DNA of 34,649 nt from JBBQSN01 sp038213835 (GCA_038213835.1 JBBQSN010000009.1:1-34649); one strand, 5' to 3'. Shown: positions 16,780 to 23,751, counted from the stretch's first letter. The notes: generated from the sequence alone by a model not told the origin. Translations and numbers: made by a program.

Positions 16780-17756
16780 GTGCCTGTTGTCGGCAGCGCC
16801 GAGTGGTTCCTTGAGCCACCGGTGAAGGTGCGCCGGTAGGCCATCGGAGACGTCCCGATCCGGGCGAAGTGCGTCCGCAGGACGGGCGCCGACCCGAAGC
16901 CCGCCTGGCGCGCCACCTCCTCGATCGACAGGTGGGTCTCCTCCAGCAGGGAGCGCGCCCGGTCGAGCCGTTGCGCGTTCACCCAGGCGGCCGGGCTGAC
17001 GCCCGTGGTGGACCGGAACCGGCGGGCGAAGGTGCGCTCGGACATCTGCGCCCGGCGGGCCAGCCGGGAGACCGGAAGGTCCTCGTGCAGGTGCTCCAGC
17101 GCCCACTGGACGATGGGCGCGAAGCCCGGGTCGTCACAGGCCGGGACGGGGGCGTCGACGTACTGCGCCTGGCCGCCGTCGCGGTGCGGGGGCACGACCA
17201 TCCGGCGCGCGATCGTGCCCGCCACCGAGGCGCCCTGCTCCTCCCGGACGACGTGCAGGCAGGCGTCGATCCCGGCGGCGGTGCCGGCGCTGGTCACCAC
17301 GGTGCCGTCCTGGACGTACAGGACGTCCGGCGACACCAGCGCCGCCGGGAACCGCCGCAGCAGCTCGTCGGTGTGCCGCCAGTGGGTGGTGCAGCGCCGG
17401 CCGTCGAGCAGGCCTGCCTCGCCGAGCGTGAACGCACCGGTGCATACGCTCAGCACCCAGGCTCCGCGCTCGTGCGCGGCCCGGAGCAGGTCCAGCACCC
17501 GCGGGTCGTCCCGACCGCGCTCGTGCGCCGGCACCGCGACGAGGTCGGCGTCGACCGCCGCGTCGAGGCCGAGGGGGACGTCCAGGCCGAAGGCGGGCGA
17601 GCTGGAGGGGATCGTGCCGGGGTCCGGCGTCACCACCCGGAAGTCGACCAGCGGTACGCCCTGCTCGGTGCGGTCGGTCCCGAACACCTCGCACAGCACG
17701 CCGAGCTCGAAGGGGGCGACGTAGGGCATGGCGACGACGGCGACGGAACGGAGCAC
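16776..17756 (-). CDS. AdpA/GlxA-like transcriptional regulator (DJ-1/PfpI plus AraC HTH)
   Basis: The 326-residue product has an N-terminal class-I glutamine-amidotransferase-like (DJ-1/PfpI) domain (about 1-180). This domain begins SVAVVAMPYVAPFELGVLCEVF and carries the elbow VLSVCTGAFTLGEAGLLDG. The C-terminal AraC/XylS double helix-turn-helix (about 215-315) includes LPVSRLARRAQMSERTFARRF and SIEEVARQAGFGSAPVLRTHF. This architecture is that of AdpA of Streptomyces and of GlxA/FtrA regulators; the N-terminal domain usually dimerises or senses a ligand rather than catalysing. GTG at 17756 was chosen because the first strand starts there and CACGAT lies 6 nt before it, suggesting a leaderless message. 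It overlaps pilT by GTGA and is divergent from a small membrane protein. Confidence 0.87.
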   Translation of the reverse strand: MLRSVAVVAMPYVAPFELGVLCEVFGTDRTEQGVPLVDFRVVTPDPGTIPSSSPAFGLDVPLGLDAAVDADLVAVPAHERGRDDPRVLDLLRAAHERGAWVLSVCTGAFTLGEAGLLDGRRCTTHWRHTDELLRRFPAALVSPDVLYVQDGTVVTSAGTAAGIDACLHVVREEQGASVAGTIARRMVVPPHRDGGQAQYVDAPVPACDDPGFAPIVQWALEHLHEDLPVSRLARRAQMSERTFARRFRSTTGVSPAAWVNAQRLDRARSLLEETHLSIEEVARQAGFGSAPVLRTHFARIGTSPMAYRRTFTGGSRNHSALPTTGT

Positions 17757-17762
17757 CCGTCC

Positions 17763-17768
17763 ATCGTG
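17763..17768 (-). promoter_or_regulatory. Putative leaderless -10 element of the AdpA-like gene
   Basis: On the minus strand CACGAT is followed by exactly 6 nt and then the GTG start, and no Shine-Dalgarno sequence is present. Confidence 0.4.
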
Positions 17769-17805
17769 CCACAGGTCTGGCGGGAAACCGATGAACACTG
17801 TCATT

Positions 17806-17823
17806 TCTGCCACTGGTGGCAGA
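17806..17823. promoter_or_regulatory. 18-bp palindrome between AdpA-like gene and small membrane gene
   Basis: TCTGCCAC and GTGGCAGA form a perfect 8-bp inverted repeat around TG. It sits about 50 bp upstream of the regulator start and 27 bp upstream of the ATG at 17850. It could be the operator through which the regulator controls both directions, but that is inferred from position. Confidence 0.4.
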
Positions 17824-17849
17824 GTTGGATCGAGCGCAGAATTTCAGCC

Positions 17850-18023
17850 ATGACCCTCTTCCTGATCACCGCAGCCGTGCTCGCCTCCACCGCCCTGCTC
17901 GTCGCCCTGGCCAGGCTCGTCCGCTCCGGCGGTAGCCCCGTCCCTGCCCCGCCTGCCCACGAGTGGACCAGCCTCGATCAGGCGCCCGAGCGTCCCTACC
18001 GCGACCTGCCCCGGGTGGCGTGA
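17850..18023 (+). CDS. Small membrane protein, 57 residues
   Basis: The product starts with an uninterrupted apolar helix (TLFLITAAVLASTALLVALARLV, about residues 2-24), then a Pro-rich hydrophilic tail ending in RPYRDLPRVA. It is probably anchored by a single N-terminal span with the tail inside the cell. No family is recognised. No clear Shine-Dalgarno lies before the ATG (ATTTCAGCC). It is divergent from the AdpA-like gene, with the 18-bp palindrome between them, and may be its target. Confidence 0.55.
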   Translation: MTLFLITAAVLASTALLVALARLVRSGGSPVPAPPAHEWTSLDQAPERPYRDLPRVA

Positions 18024-18096
18024 TCCACGGGTGTGGGAGCATGGAGGCAGACCGCACCACCACCTCCCCGCATGAAGAACCCCCGAGGAGCCACCC

Positions 18097-18171
18097 ATGA
18101 GCAAGCGCGCCCGCAAGCGCCGCGCCCGCAAGGGCAACGGCGCGAACCACGGCAAGCGTCCCAACGCCTGA
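18097..18171 (+). CDS. Ribosomal protein bL37, 24 residues
   Basis: The 24-residue product is almost entirely Lys, Arg, Asn and Gly. It begins MSKRARKRRARK and ends ANHGKRPNA. This matches the tiny large-subunit protein bL37 found in mycobacterial ribosome structures, where it is buried in rRNA near the decoding-side interface. GAGGAG (18085-18090) lies 6 nt before the ATG, and a very strong hairpin follows the stop. The position beside rsrA/sigR, tail to tail, is the one it commonly has in actinomycetes. Because it is so short it is often missed by gene callers. Confidence 0.85.
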   Translation: MSKRARKRRARKGNGANHGKRPNA

Positions 18172-18197
18172 GCCGTCCCCGCCGAGAACCACGCAGC

Positions 18198-18239
18198 ACG
18201 ACGAAGGCCCCGACCGCTCCCGGTCGGGGCCTTCGTCGT
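18198..18239. terminator. Bidirectional terminator between bL37 and rsrA
   Basis: A perfect 19-bp stem with a CTCC tetraloop (arms 18198-18216 and 18221-18239) lies between two convergent genes. It can stop transcription from both sides; in either direction the stem contains AAGGCCCCGACCG. Confidence 0.85.
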
Positions 18240-18249
18240 CGGTCGTACC

Positions 18250-18513
18250 TCAGCCGTCGAGCTGCACCCGGATCGTGGTGATCTGGGACATGATCCGGAT
18301 CCGCAGCGTCTCGGGGGCCGGCTCGGTGCAGGAGCGCCGCACGAGCGACTTCAGCGCCTCCTCGAGGTCGAACTGCTGCAGGCACGGCGCGCACTCGGCC
18401 AGGTGGTGCTTGATCCGCTCGACGTCCATCCGGGTCACCTCGCGGTCGAGGTAGGAGTAGACCTCGTCCAGGACCTCGCGACACTCCTCGTCGTGGGGGT
18501 CGCCACAGCTCAT
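18250..18513 (-). CDS. rsrA: Mycothiol-system anti-sigma factor RsrA
   Basis: RsrA is a zinc-binding anti-sigma factor that holds SigR until disulfide stress oxidises its cysteines. The 87-residue product shows the ZAS signature HxxxCxxC as H37-L-A-E-C41-A-P-C44. With C11 this gives the same zinc ligand numbering as Streptomyces coelicolor RsrA. Further cysteines are C3 and C62. The ATG overlaps the sigR stop as ATGA, so the two are made in step. The 3' end faces the bidirectional terminator shared with bL37. Confidence 0.94.
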   Translation of the reverse strand: MSCGDPHDEECREVLDEVYSYLDREVTRMDVERIKHHLAECAPCLQQFDLEEALKSLVRRSCTEPAPETLRIRIMSQITTIRVQLDG

Positions 18514-19190
18514 GACCTGACCTCCTCGGTCGCGTCGCCGCTGGTGGCGGCCACCAGTCCGCGGTCACGGGCGTAGTCCTCGAGCATCGCCCGGAGCTGG
18601 CGCCGACCCCGGTGCAGCCGCGACATCACGGTCCCGATCGGGGTCCCCATGATCTCGGCGATCTCCTTGTACGCGAAGCCCTCGACGTCGGCGTAGTAGA
18701 CCGCCATCCGGAACTCCTCGGGCAGCGCCTGCAGGGCGTCCTTGACGTCGGAGTCCGGCAGCCGGTCGAGCGCCTCGTGCTCGGCCGAGCGCAGCCCCGT
18801 GGACGTGTGCGACTCGGCCCGGGCGAGCTGCCAGTCCTCGATCTCCTCCGCGGCGGACTGCAGCGGCTGGCGCTGCTTCTTGCGGTAGGAGTTGATGTAG
18901 GTGTTGGTGAGGATCCGGTACAGCCAGGCCTTCAGGTTCGTGCCCGGGCGGTACTGGTGGAACGAGGCGAAGGCCTTGGTGAACGCCTCCTGCACGAGGT
19001 CCTCGGCATCGGCCGGGTTGCGGGTCATCCGCATCGCGGCCGAGTAGAGCTGGTCCAGGTACTGCAGCGCATCGGCCTCGAACCGGGCGACACGGTCGCC
19101 CGGGCTCTCGTCCTCGGGGGCGCGGGTGGCACCGGGCTCGCCGAGGTCGATCTCGACCTCGGAGCCGGTGGCCGGCGTGGGTTCGCTCAT
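18510..19190 (-). CDS. sigR: RNA polymerase sigma factor SigR/SigH (ECF, thiol-oxidative stress)
   Basis: This ECF sigma factor directs the disulfide-stress regulon (thioredoxin, mycothiol and protease genes) at GGAAT-N18-GTT promoters. Region 2 (DAEDLVQEAFTKAFASFHQY, then NLKAWLYRILTNTYINSYRK) and region 4 (LPEEFRMAVYYADVEGFAYKEIAEIMGTPIGTVMSRLHRGR) are intact. The ATG at 19190 gives 226 residues, the normal short isoform. This ATG has no Shine-Dalgarno: a perfect hairpin ends one base before it, and a TAGACT element lies 8 nt upstream. The frame is open for about 98 more codons upstream, with TTG and GTG candidates after the sigma-R promoter, so a longer isoform like the known SigR' is possible. 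Confidence 0.93.
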   Translation of the reverse strand: MSEPTPATGSEVEIDLGEPGATRAPEDESPGDRVARFEADALQYLDQLYSAAMRMTRNPADAEDLVQEAFTKAFASFHQYRPGTNLKAWLYRILTNTYINSYRKKQRQPLQSAAEEIEDWQLARAESHTSTGLRSAEHEALDRLPDSDVKDALQALPEEFRMAVYYADVEGFAYKEIAEIMGTPIGTVMSRLHRGRRQLRAMLEDYARDRGLVAATSGDATEEVRS

Positions 19191-19216
19191 CGGGACCGAG
19201 TCTAGTCTCGGTCCCG
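19191..19216 (-). promoter_or_regulatory. Hairpin with leaderless-type -10 abutting the sigR start
   Basis: Perfect 10-bp arms CGGGACCGAG / CTCGGTCCCG with a 6-nt spacer end directly at the sigR ATG. On the minus strand the spacer and second arm contain TAGACT, 8 nt before the ATG, so a transcript could start at the ATG itself. In a longer transcript the hairpin would instead sit at the initiation region. Confidence 0.5.
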
Positions 19217-19355
19217 GACCGACCACGCTCCGGGCTGTTCGGCGGACGGCTCCCGGTGCAGGCACCGCGCAGCGGTACGAGCAGCGGGAGGCTGGGGCGA
19301 CGCGGGTCAACTGGACCAGACCTCTCCGGGACGGTGTGTGGCGGTCACGGTCCAG

Positions 19356-19381
19356 AACGCCGCGCGAGCGCCAGTGATTCC
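19356..19381 (-). promoter_or_regulatory. Sigma-R autoregulatory promoter
   Basis: On the minus strand GGAAT (19381-19377) and GTT (19358-19356) are separated by exactly 18 nt, the textbook sigma-R/sigma-H consensus. It points at sigR and would give a leader of about 160 nt, consistent with positive autoregulation of sigR-rsrA. Confidence 0.8.
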
Positions 19382-19397
19382 GGGACGTGCTCAGCGG

Positions 19398-19403
19398 TAG
19401 CGT
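19398..19403 (+). promoter_or_regulatory. Putative leaderless -10 element of the ferritin gene
   Basis: TAGCGT lies 7 nt before the ATG at 19411, and no ribosome site is visible. Confidence 0.45.
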
Positions 19404-19410
19404 GAGCAGC

Positions 19411-19944
19411 ATGTCGACGTCCACCTTCATGTCCCTCATGCAGGACCAGGTCCGCAACGAGTTCTCCGCCAGCCAGCAGTACATCGCGCTGGCCGTCTGG
19501 TTCGACGACCAGGACCTCCCACAGCTGGCGGCGCACTTCTACCAGCAGTCGGTCGAGGAGCGGAACCACGCGATGATGCTGGTCCAGTACATGCTCGACC
19601 GTGACGTCAAGGTGCGGATCCCGGGCGTCGACGACGTCGAGACCGAGTTCTTCTCCGTCACCGCGCCGATCAAGCTGGCGCTGGAGCAGGAGAAGGAGGT
19701 GACCCGGCAGATCGAGGCGCTGTTCCGGGCCGCCCGCGACGAGTCCGACGCCCTCGGCGAGCAGTTCATGCTCTGGTTCCTCAAGGAGCAGGTCGAGGAG
19801 GTCGCCTCCATGACCACGCTGCTCGCGGTGGCCGAGCGCGCCGGCGACAACCTGTTCCACCTCGAGGACTACCTGGCCCGCGAGGCGGTCGGCGACGCCG
19901 GTCAGGACGCCTCGGCGCCCTCGGCCGCCGGCGGGGTGCTGTAG
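19411..19944 (+). CDS. Bacterial non-heme ferritin (BfrB-like)
   Basis: Ferritin stores iron as a mineral inside a 24-subunit shell after oxidising Fe(II). The four-helix bundle is clear, with ferroxidase residues in VRNEFSASQQYIALA (first Glu), VEERNHAMMLVQYM (Glu-Glu and His) and GEQFMLWFLKEQVEEV. The 177 residues resemble mycobacterial BfrB, including DLPQLAAHFYQQSVEERNHA; no heme Met motif is evident. The C-terminus is an Ala/Gly-rich tail after the last helix. The gene is divergent from sigR: its -10 lies 17 bp from the sigma-R -35, so the two promoters could interfere. The stop is 3 bp from the convergent SRAP gene. Confidence 0.92.
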   Translation: MSTSTFMSLMQDQVRNEFSASQQYIALAVWFDDQDLPQLAAHFYQQSVEERNHAMMLVQYMLDRDVKVRIPGVDDVETEFFSVTAPIKLALEQEKEVTRQIEALFRAARDESDALGEQFMLWFLKEQVEEVASMTTLLAVAERAGDNLFHLEDYLAREAVGDAGQDASAPSAAGGVL

Positions 19945-19947
19945 GGA

Positions 19948-20766
19948 CTACAGCTCGAGCTCGCCCTGCTCCTCGACGGCGCCGAGCAGCTCGCCCGTGA
20001 GCGGGTCGACGACCCCGACGAGGTCGTCGACCGGCAGCGGCTCGACCAGCTCGGGTCCGTTGTTGCGGGCGTTGCTCACCAGCGTGCTCACCGGGACGCA
20101 GACGAACCGACCTGCGGCGGGCGGCTCCAGCAACCCGCCCACCGCCGACAGGTCGGTGAGCGCGGGATCGAGCCAGGCGTCCCAGGTCTCGCGCTCGAGC
20201 ACCACGGGCATCCGGTCGTGGATCCGGTCCAGCCCCGGCTCGGCCCCGGTCGTGAGGATCGTGAACGTGGTGAGCCACGCGTCAGCGGCGTCCGGCTCGG
20301 CCACGGGGTCCTTCCAGAACTCGTAGAGGCCCGCGAACGCCACCCGGCCGCCGTCGCGACGGGTCATCAGGAACGGCTGCTTGCGCGGACGGCCCTTGTC
20401 GTCGGTGGCGCTGGGGCTCTTCTGCCACTCGTACCAGCCGTCGGCGGGCACCAGCGCCCGCCGGACCGAGGCCGCGCGCTTGAACGCCGGTTTGGTGAGC
20501 ACCGAGTCGGTCCGGGCGTTGATCATCCGCGCCCCGCTGGTCCGGTCCTTGCTCCATGACGGCACCAGCCCCCAGACCAGGCGTCGCAGCTGCCGCACCG
20601 GCTCTGAACCCTCGGCGTCGCGCGGGACCCGTTCGACGACGACCGGGGCCACCTTGGTGGGAGCCACGTTCCAGTCCTGCTCCAGGCCACCGGTGACGTC
20701 GTCCTGGACCTCGAGCTCCTCGACCAGCTCGTCCGGGTGGGCACTGGCTGCATAGCGTCCGCACAT
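19948..20766 (-). CDS. SRAP / HMCES-family abasic-site peptidase-like protein (YedK)
   Basis: SRAP proteins crosslink to abasic sites in single-stranded DNA through Cys2 and so protect them from cleavage. The start MCGRYA gives the essential Cys2 after Met removal. Further active-site residues are Asn in DWNVAPTK, Glu in ADGWYEWQK and His in IHDRMPVVL. The product has 272 residues, slightly long because of a charged insert and an acidic C-terminal end. ATG at 20766 is fixed by the need for Cys2. CAGGCT lies 6 nt upstream, suggesting a leaderless message. The neighbourhood (SRAP next to aroA and rsgA) is the same as Rv3226c-Rv3228 in Mycobacterium tuberculosis. Confidence 0.93.
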   Translation of the reverse strand: MCGRYAASAHPDELVEELEVQDDVTGGLEQDWNVAPTKVAPVVVERVPRDAEGSEPVRQLRRLVWGLVPSWSKDRTSGARMINARTDSVLTKPAFKRAASVRRALVPADGWYEWQKSPSATDDKGRPRKQPFLMTRRDGGRVAFAGLYEFWKDPVAEPDAADAWLTTFTILTTGAEPGLDRIHDRMPVVLERETWDAWLDPALTDLSAVGGLLEPPAAGRFVCVPVSTLVSNARNNGPELVEPLPVDDLVGVVDPLTGELLGAVEEQGELEL

Positions 20767-20772
20767 GCGCCC

Positions 20773-20778
20773 AGCCTG
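20773..20778 (-). promoter_or_regulatory. Putative leaderless -10 element of the SRAP gene
   Basis: On the minus strand CAGGCT is followed by 6 nt and the ATG at 20766. No Shine-Dalgarno is seen. Confidence 0.35.
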
Positions 20779-20824
20779 GCACCCGGGGTCGCAGGGCGGG
20801 CGGGGATGCGCTACGAAAGGGGGT

Positions 20825-20890
20825 ATGAACGAGCGGAGCGAGCGAATCATCCACCACAGCGCCCTGGTCATGGCGAGGGACGAGTCATGA
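20825..20890 (+). CDS. 21-codon leader-like ORF before the DoxX gene
   Basis: ATG at 20825 follows AAAGGGGG closely. The peptide begins MNERSERIIHHS and its stop overlaps the DoxX start as ATGA. It may serve only to couple translation. The DNA GAGCGGAGCGAGCG at its start looks like a short repeat of the kind scattered in some actinomycete genomes, so the ORF may be a by-product of that repeat. Confidence 0.35.
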   Translation: MNERSERIIHHSALVMARDES

Positions 20891-21396
20891 GCATCGTGCG
20901 CCGACTGGCCCGTCCCCTGCTGGCTGCCAACTTCGTCATCGAGGGCCTCGACCACGTCCGGCACCCCGGCACGCGGGTCGAGAGCGCCCGACCGCTGGTG
21001 AACACGCTGGCCGAGCCCCTGCGGCTGCCGAACGACCCCGAGATGCTGGTGCGCGCCAACGGCGCCGCGATGGCCGTGGCCGGCTCGCTGCTCGCCATCG
21101 GCCGGTTCCCGCGCCTGTCCGCCGCCGTCCTGGCCGCCAGCCTGGTGCCGGCCACCTACGTCGACCACCCGTTCTGGACCGAGAAGGACCCGGAGGCCAG
21201 GTCCGCGCAGCGCACCCAGTTCCTCAAGGACCTGGGCCTGCTCGGCGGGGTGCTGATCGCCAGCGTCGACACCGACGGCCGTCCCGGCCTCGCGTGGCGC
21301 TCGGAGCGGGCCGCCAAGGATGCCAAGCGGGCCGGCCGCAGCGCCAAGCGCGAGGCACGCCTGGCCCGGGCCAAGGTCGAGGCCGCCGTCGGCTGA
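20887..21396 (+). CDS. DoxX-family membrane protein
   Basis: The 169-residue product shows the DoxX pattern: RRLARPLLAANFVIEGLDHVRHPG at the N-terminus, a middle span RANGAAMAVAGSLLAIGRFPRLSA, a third span AAVLAASLVPATYVDHPFW, then QFLKDLGLLGGVLIASVDTDGRPG. It therefore has about four membrane segments. After residue 140 comes a soluble Lys/Arg/Ala-rich tail (KDAKRAGRSAKREARLARAKVE) that is probably helical. DoxX proteins are quinone- or redox-linked membrane subunits; the mycobacterial member forms a complex with superoxide dismutase and SseA, but no such role is shown here. The ATG overlaps the 21-codon ORF. It ends 20 bp before aroA. Confidence 0.82.
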   Translation: MSIVRRLARPLLAANFVIEGLDHVRHPGTRVESARPLVNTLAEPLRLPNDPEMLVRANGAAMAVAGSLLAIGRFPRLSAAVLAASLVPATYVDHPFWTEKDPEARSAQRTQFLKDLGLLGGVLIASVDTDGRPGLAWRSERAAKDAKRAGRSAKREARLARAKVEAAVG

Positions 21397-21404
21397 GCGA
21401 GCAC

Positions 21405-21410
21405 TAGGCT
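21405..21410 (+). promoter_or_regulatory. Putative leaderless -10 element of aroA
   Basis: TAGGCT is followed by CGCGCC and then the GTG start at 21417; there is no ribosome site. Confidence 0.5.
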
Positions 21411-21416
21411 CGCGCC

Positions 21417-22715
21417 GTGGACGAGCACGCGAGCGAGCACTGGTCGGCGCCGACGTCCCCCGGGGCGCTCGAGGCGTCCGTCCGCCTGCCCGGCTCGAAG
21501 TCGCTCACCAACCGCTACCTCGTGCTGGCGGCGCTGGCCGAGGGGCCGTCCCGTCTGCGCGCACCGCTGCGCTCGCGCGACACCCTGCTGATGGCGCAGG
21601 CGCTGCGCGACCTCGGGGTCGCGGTCGAGGACGACTACGGCTCGGACGACTGGCACGTGGTGCCGAATGAGCTGGTGGGTGACACCGACGTCGCGTGCGG
21701 GCTCGCGGGCACGGTGATGCGTTTCGTCCCGGCCCTGGCGGCCCTGGCCGACGGCCCGGTGCGCTTCGACGGCGACCCGCAGGCGCGGATGCGGCCGATG
21801 GGTCCGGTGCTCGGCGCGCTGTGCTCCCTCGGCGTGCAGGTCGACGACGACGGCCGGGGCACACTGCCGTTCACCGTCCACGGGCGTGGCCCGGCGGTCC
21901 CCGGGGGGACGACCGCCTTCGACGCCTCCGCCTCGAGCCAGTTCGTGTCCGGGCTCCTGCTCTCCGGCGCTCGCTACGAGCAGGGCGTCACGGTCGTCAA
22001 CGACGGCAAGCCGGTTCCGAGCGAGCCGCACCTGGAGATGACGGTCGAGACGCTGCGCGACTGCGGCGTGGTCGTCGACGACTCCGAGCCGAACCGGTGG
22101 CGGGTCGAGCCCGGTCCGATCGGGGCGCTGGACGTCCAGGTCGAGCCGGACCTGTCGAACGCGGCGCCGTTCCTCGCGGCCGCCCTGGTGTGCGGTGGCC
22201 GCGTCACGGTGCCCGACTGGCCGCAGCGCACCACCCAGGCGGGCGACCACCTGCGCGACCTGCTCGACCAGATGGGCGCCGAGGTGAGCCTGCACCGCGA
22301 GGGCCTCACCGTCGAGGGCACCGGCGAGCTCTACGGCATCGACGCTGACCTGCACGGGGCCGGCGAGCTCACCCCGGTCGTGGCGGCGCTGTGCGCGCTC
22401 GCGGACTCCCCCTCGACCCTGCGCGGCATCGCCCACCTGCGCGGGCACGAGACCGACCGGCTCGCCGCGCTCGCCACCGAGCTGGGCGAGAGCGGCTGCG
22501 AGGTCACCGAGCACGACGACGGCCTGAGCATCCGCCCGAAGCCGTTGCACGGCAGGGTCTTCCGCTCGTACCACGACCACCGGATGGCACAGGCCGGCGC
22601 CGTCATCGGCCTGCGGGTCGCCGGTACCCAGGTCGAGGACGTCGCCACCACGGCCAAGACGCTCCCGGACTTCACCGGTCTGTGGGGCCAGCTGCTGGGG
22701 GCGACGAGACAGTGA
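21417..22715 (+). CDS. aroA: 3-phosphoshikimate 1-carboxyvinyltransferase (EPSP synthase)
   Basis: The enzyme joins phosphoenolpyruvate to shikimate-3-phosphate in aromatic amino acid synthesis. Motifs in order are LPGSKSLTNRYLVLAALA (phosphate and S3P binding), CGLAGTVMRFVPAL (PEP loop), SSQFVSGLLLSGARY, the segment GELTPVVAALCALA, RGHETDRLAAL and FRSYHDHRMAQAGAV. The length of 432 residues is normal. GTG at 21417 fits the leaderless -10 just upstream. The rsgA gene follows after 7 bp, so the two form an operon, as is usual in actinomycetes. Confidence 0.96.
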   Translation: MDEHASEHWSAPTSPGALEASVRLPGSKSLTNRYLVLAALAEGPSRLRAPLRSRDTLLMAQALRDLGVAVEDDYGSDDWHVVPNELVGDTDVACGLAGTVMRFVPALAALADGPVRFDGDPQARMRPMGPVLGALCSLGVQVDDDGRGTLPFTVHGRGPAVPGGTTAFDASASSQFVSGLLLSGARYEQGVTVVNDGKPVPSEPHLEMTVETLRDCGVVVDDSEPNRWRVEPGPIGALDVQVEPDLSNAAPFLAAALVCGGRVTVPDWPQRTTQAGDHLRDLLDQMGAEVSLHREGLTVEGTGELYGIDADLHGAGELTPVVAALCALADSPSTLRGIAHLRGHETDRLAALATELGESGCEVTEHDDGLSIRPKPLHGRVFRSYHDHRMAQAGAVIGLRVAGTQVEDVATTAKTLPDFTGLWGQLLGATRQ

Positions 22716-22722
22716 GCTGGCC

Positions 22723-23751
22723 ATGAGCCCGCGCCGCTACGACGAGCGCGACGTCCGGGTCCGGCCCAACCCGCAGGGGTCCCGTCCCCGCACCAAGGAC
22801 CGGCCGCTGCACGCCGACGCCGTCCGCGGCCGGGTGCTCACCGTGGACCGCGGCCGCTACACGGTGCTCGTCCCGGAGCCCGAGGAGCGGGTGGTGATGG
22901 CGATGAAGGCGCGCGAGCTCGGGCGGGCCGGCATCGTCGTGGGCGACCGCGTCGGCGTCGTGGGCGACACCACGGGCGACACCGACACCCTGGCGCGCGT
23001 CGTGCGGGTCGAGAAGCGCACCGGCACGCTGCGCCGCACGGCCGACGACACCGATCCGGTGGAACGGGTCGTGGTCACCGGGGTCGACCAGCTCGTCATC
23101 GTCACCGCCCTGGCCGACCCCGAGCCGCGCCCGCGGATGGTCGACCGCTGCCTGGTGGCCGCCTACGCCGCCGGGCTCGACCCCCTGCTCTGCCTCACCA
23201 AGGCGGACCTCGCCGACCCGGCCCCGTTCCTGGCGCTCTACGAGGCGCTCGACGTGGCCGTGGTGGTCACCTCGCGCGACCCGGACCGGGCGCTGCAGGG
23301 CGTCGCGTCCGTGCGCGCGCGGCTGGTGGGCCGCGACAGCGTGCTGATCGGTCACTCCGGGGTCGGGAAGTCGACCCTGGTGAACTCGCTCGTGCCGGCC
23401 GCGCACCGGGCCGTGGGGGTGGTCAACGCCGTCACCGGGCGCGGGCGCCACACCTCGTCCTCGGCCGTGGCCTTCCCCCTCCAGGACGACGACGGCCAGG
23501 CCGTCGGCTGGGTCACCGACACCCCGGGGGTGCGCTCGTTCGGCCTCGCGCACGTCGGGCCGGACGAGCTGCTGCGGGCGTTCGGGGACATCGCGCCCGG
23601 CGAGGCCGGCTGTCCGCGGGGGTGCACGCACGACGAGACGGAGTGCGGGCTCGACGACTTCGTCGCGTCCGGGGCCGCAGGGGCGGGCGGCCCGGCCCGG
23701 CTGGACTCGTACCGACGACTGCTGCGGGCGCTGACCGGTGCCGAGGAGTGA
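22723..23751 (+). CDS. rsgA: Ribosome small subunit-dependent GTPase A
   Basis: RsgA is a circularly permuted GTPase that checks late 30S subunit maturation. An N-terminal OB-fold (about 35-95, VRGRVLTVDRGRYTVLVPE) is followed by the GTPase domain in the permuted order: G4 LTKADL, then G1 GHSGVGKSTLVNSL, then GRGRHTS and G3 DTPGVRSF. The zinc-binding end contains CPRGCTHDETEC. The N-terminus is Arg-rich, as in actinomycete members. It starts 7 nt after aroA and overlaps the next gene by 14 bp. Confidence 0.95.
   Translation: MSPRRYDERDVRVRPNPQGSRPRTKDRPLHADAVRGRVLTVDRGRYTVLVPEPEERVVMAMKARELGRAGIVVGDRVGVVGDTTGDTDTLARVVRVEKRTGTLRRTADDTDPVERVVVTGVDQLVIVTALADPEPRPRMVDRCLVAAYAAGLDPLLCLTKADLADPAPFLALYEALDVAVVVTSRDPDRALQGVASVRARLVGRDSVLIGHSGVGKSTLVNSLVPAAHRAVGVVNAVTGRGRHTSSSAVAFPLQDDDGQAVGWVTDTPGVRSFGLAHVGPDELLRAFGDIAPGEAGCPRGCTHDETECGLDDFVASGAAGAGGPARLDSYRRLLRALTGAEE

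Noticed and set aside
19191..19484. Extending sigR to the first ATG in frame (19484)
   Set aside because: That start lies upstream of the sigma-R promoter and inside the divergent ferritin gene. Only starts between 19350 and 19190 remain possible for a long isoform.
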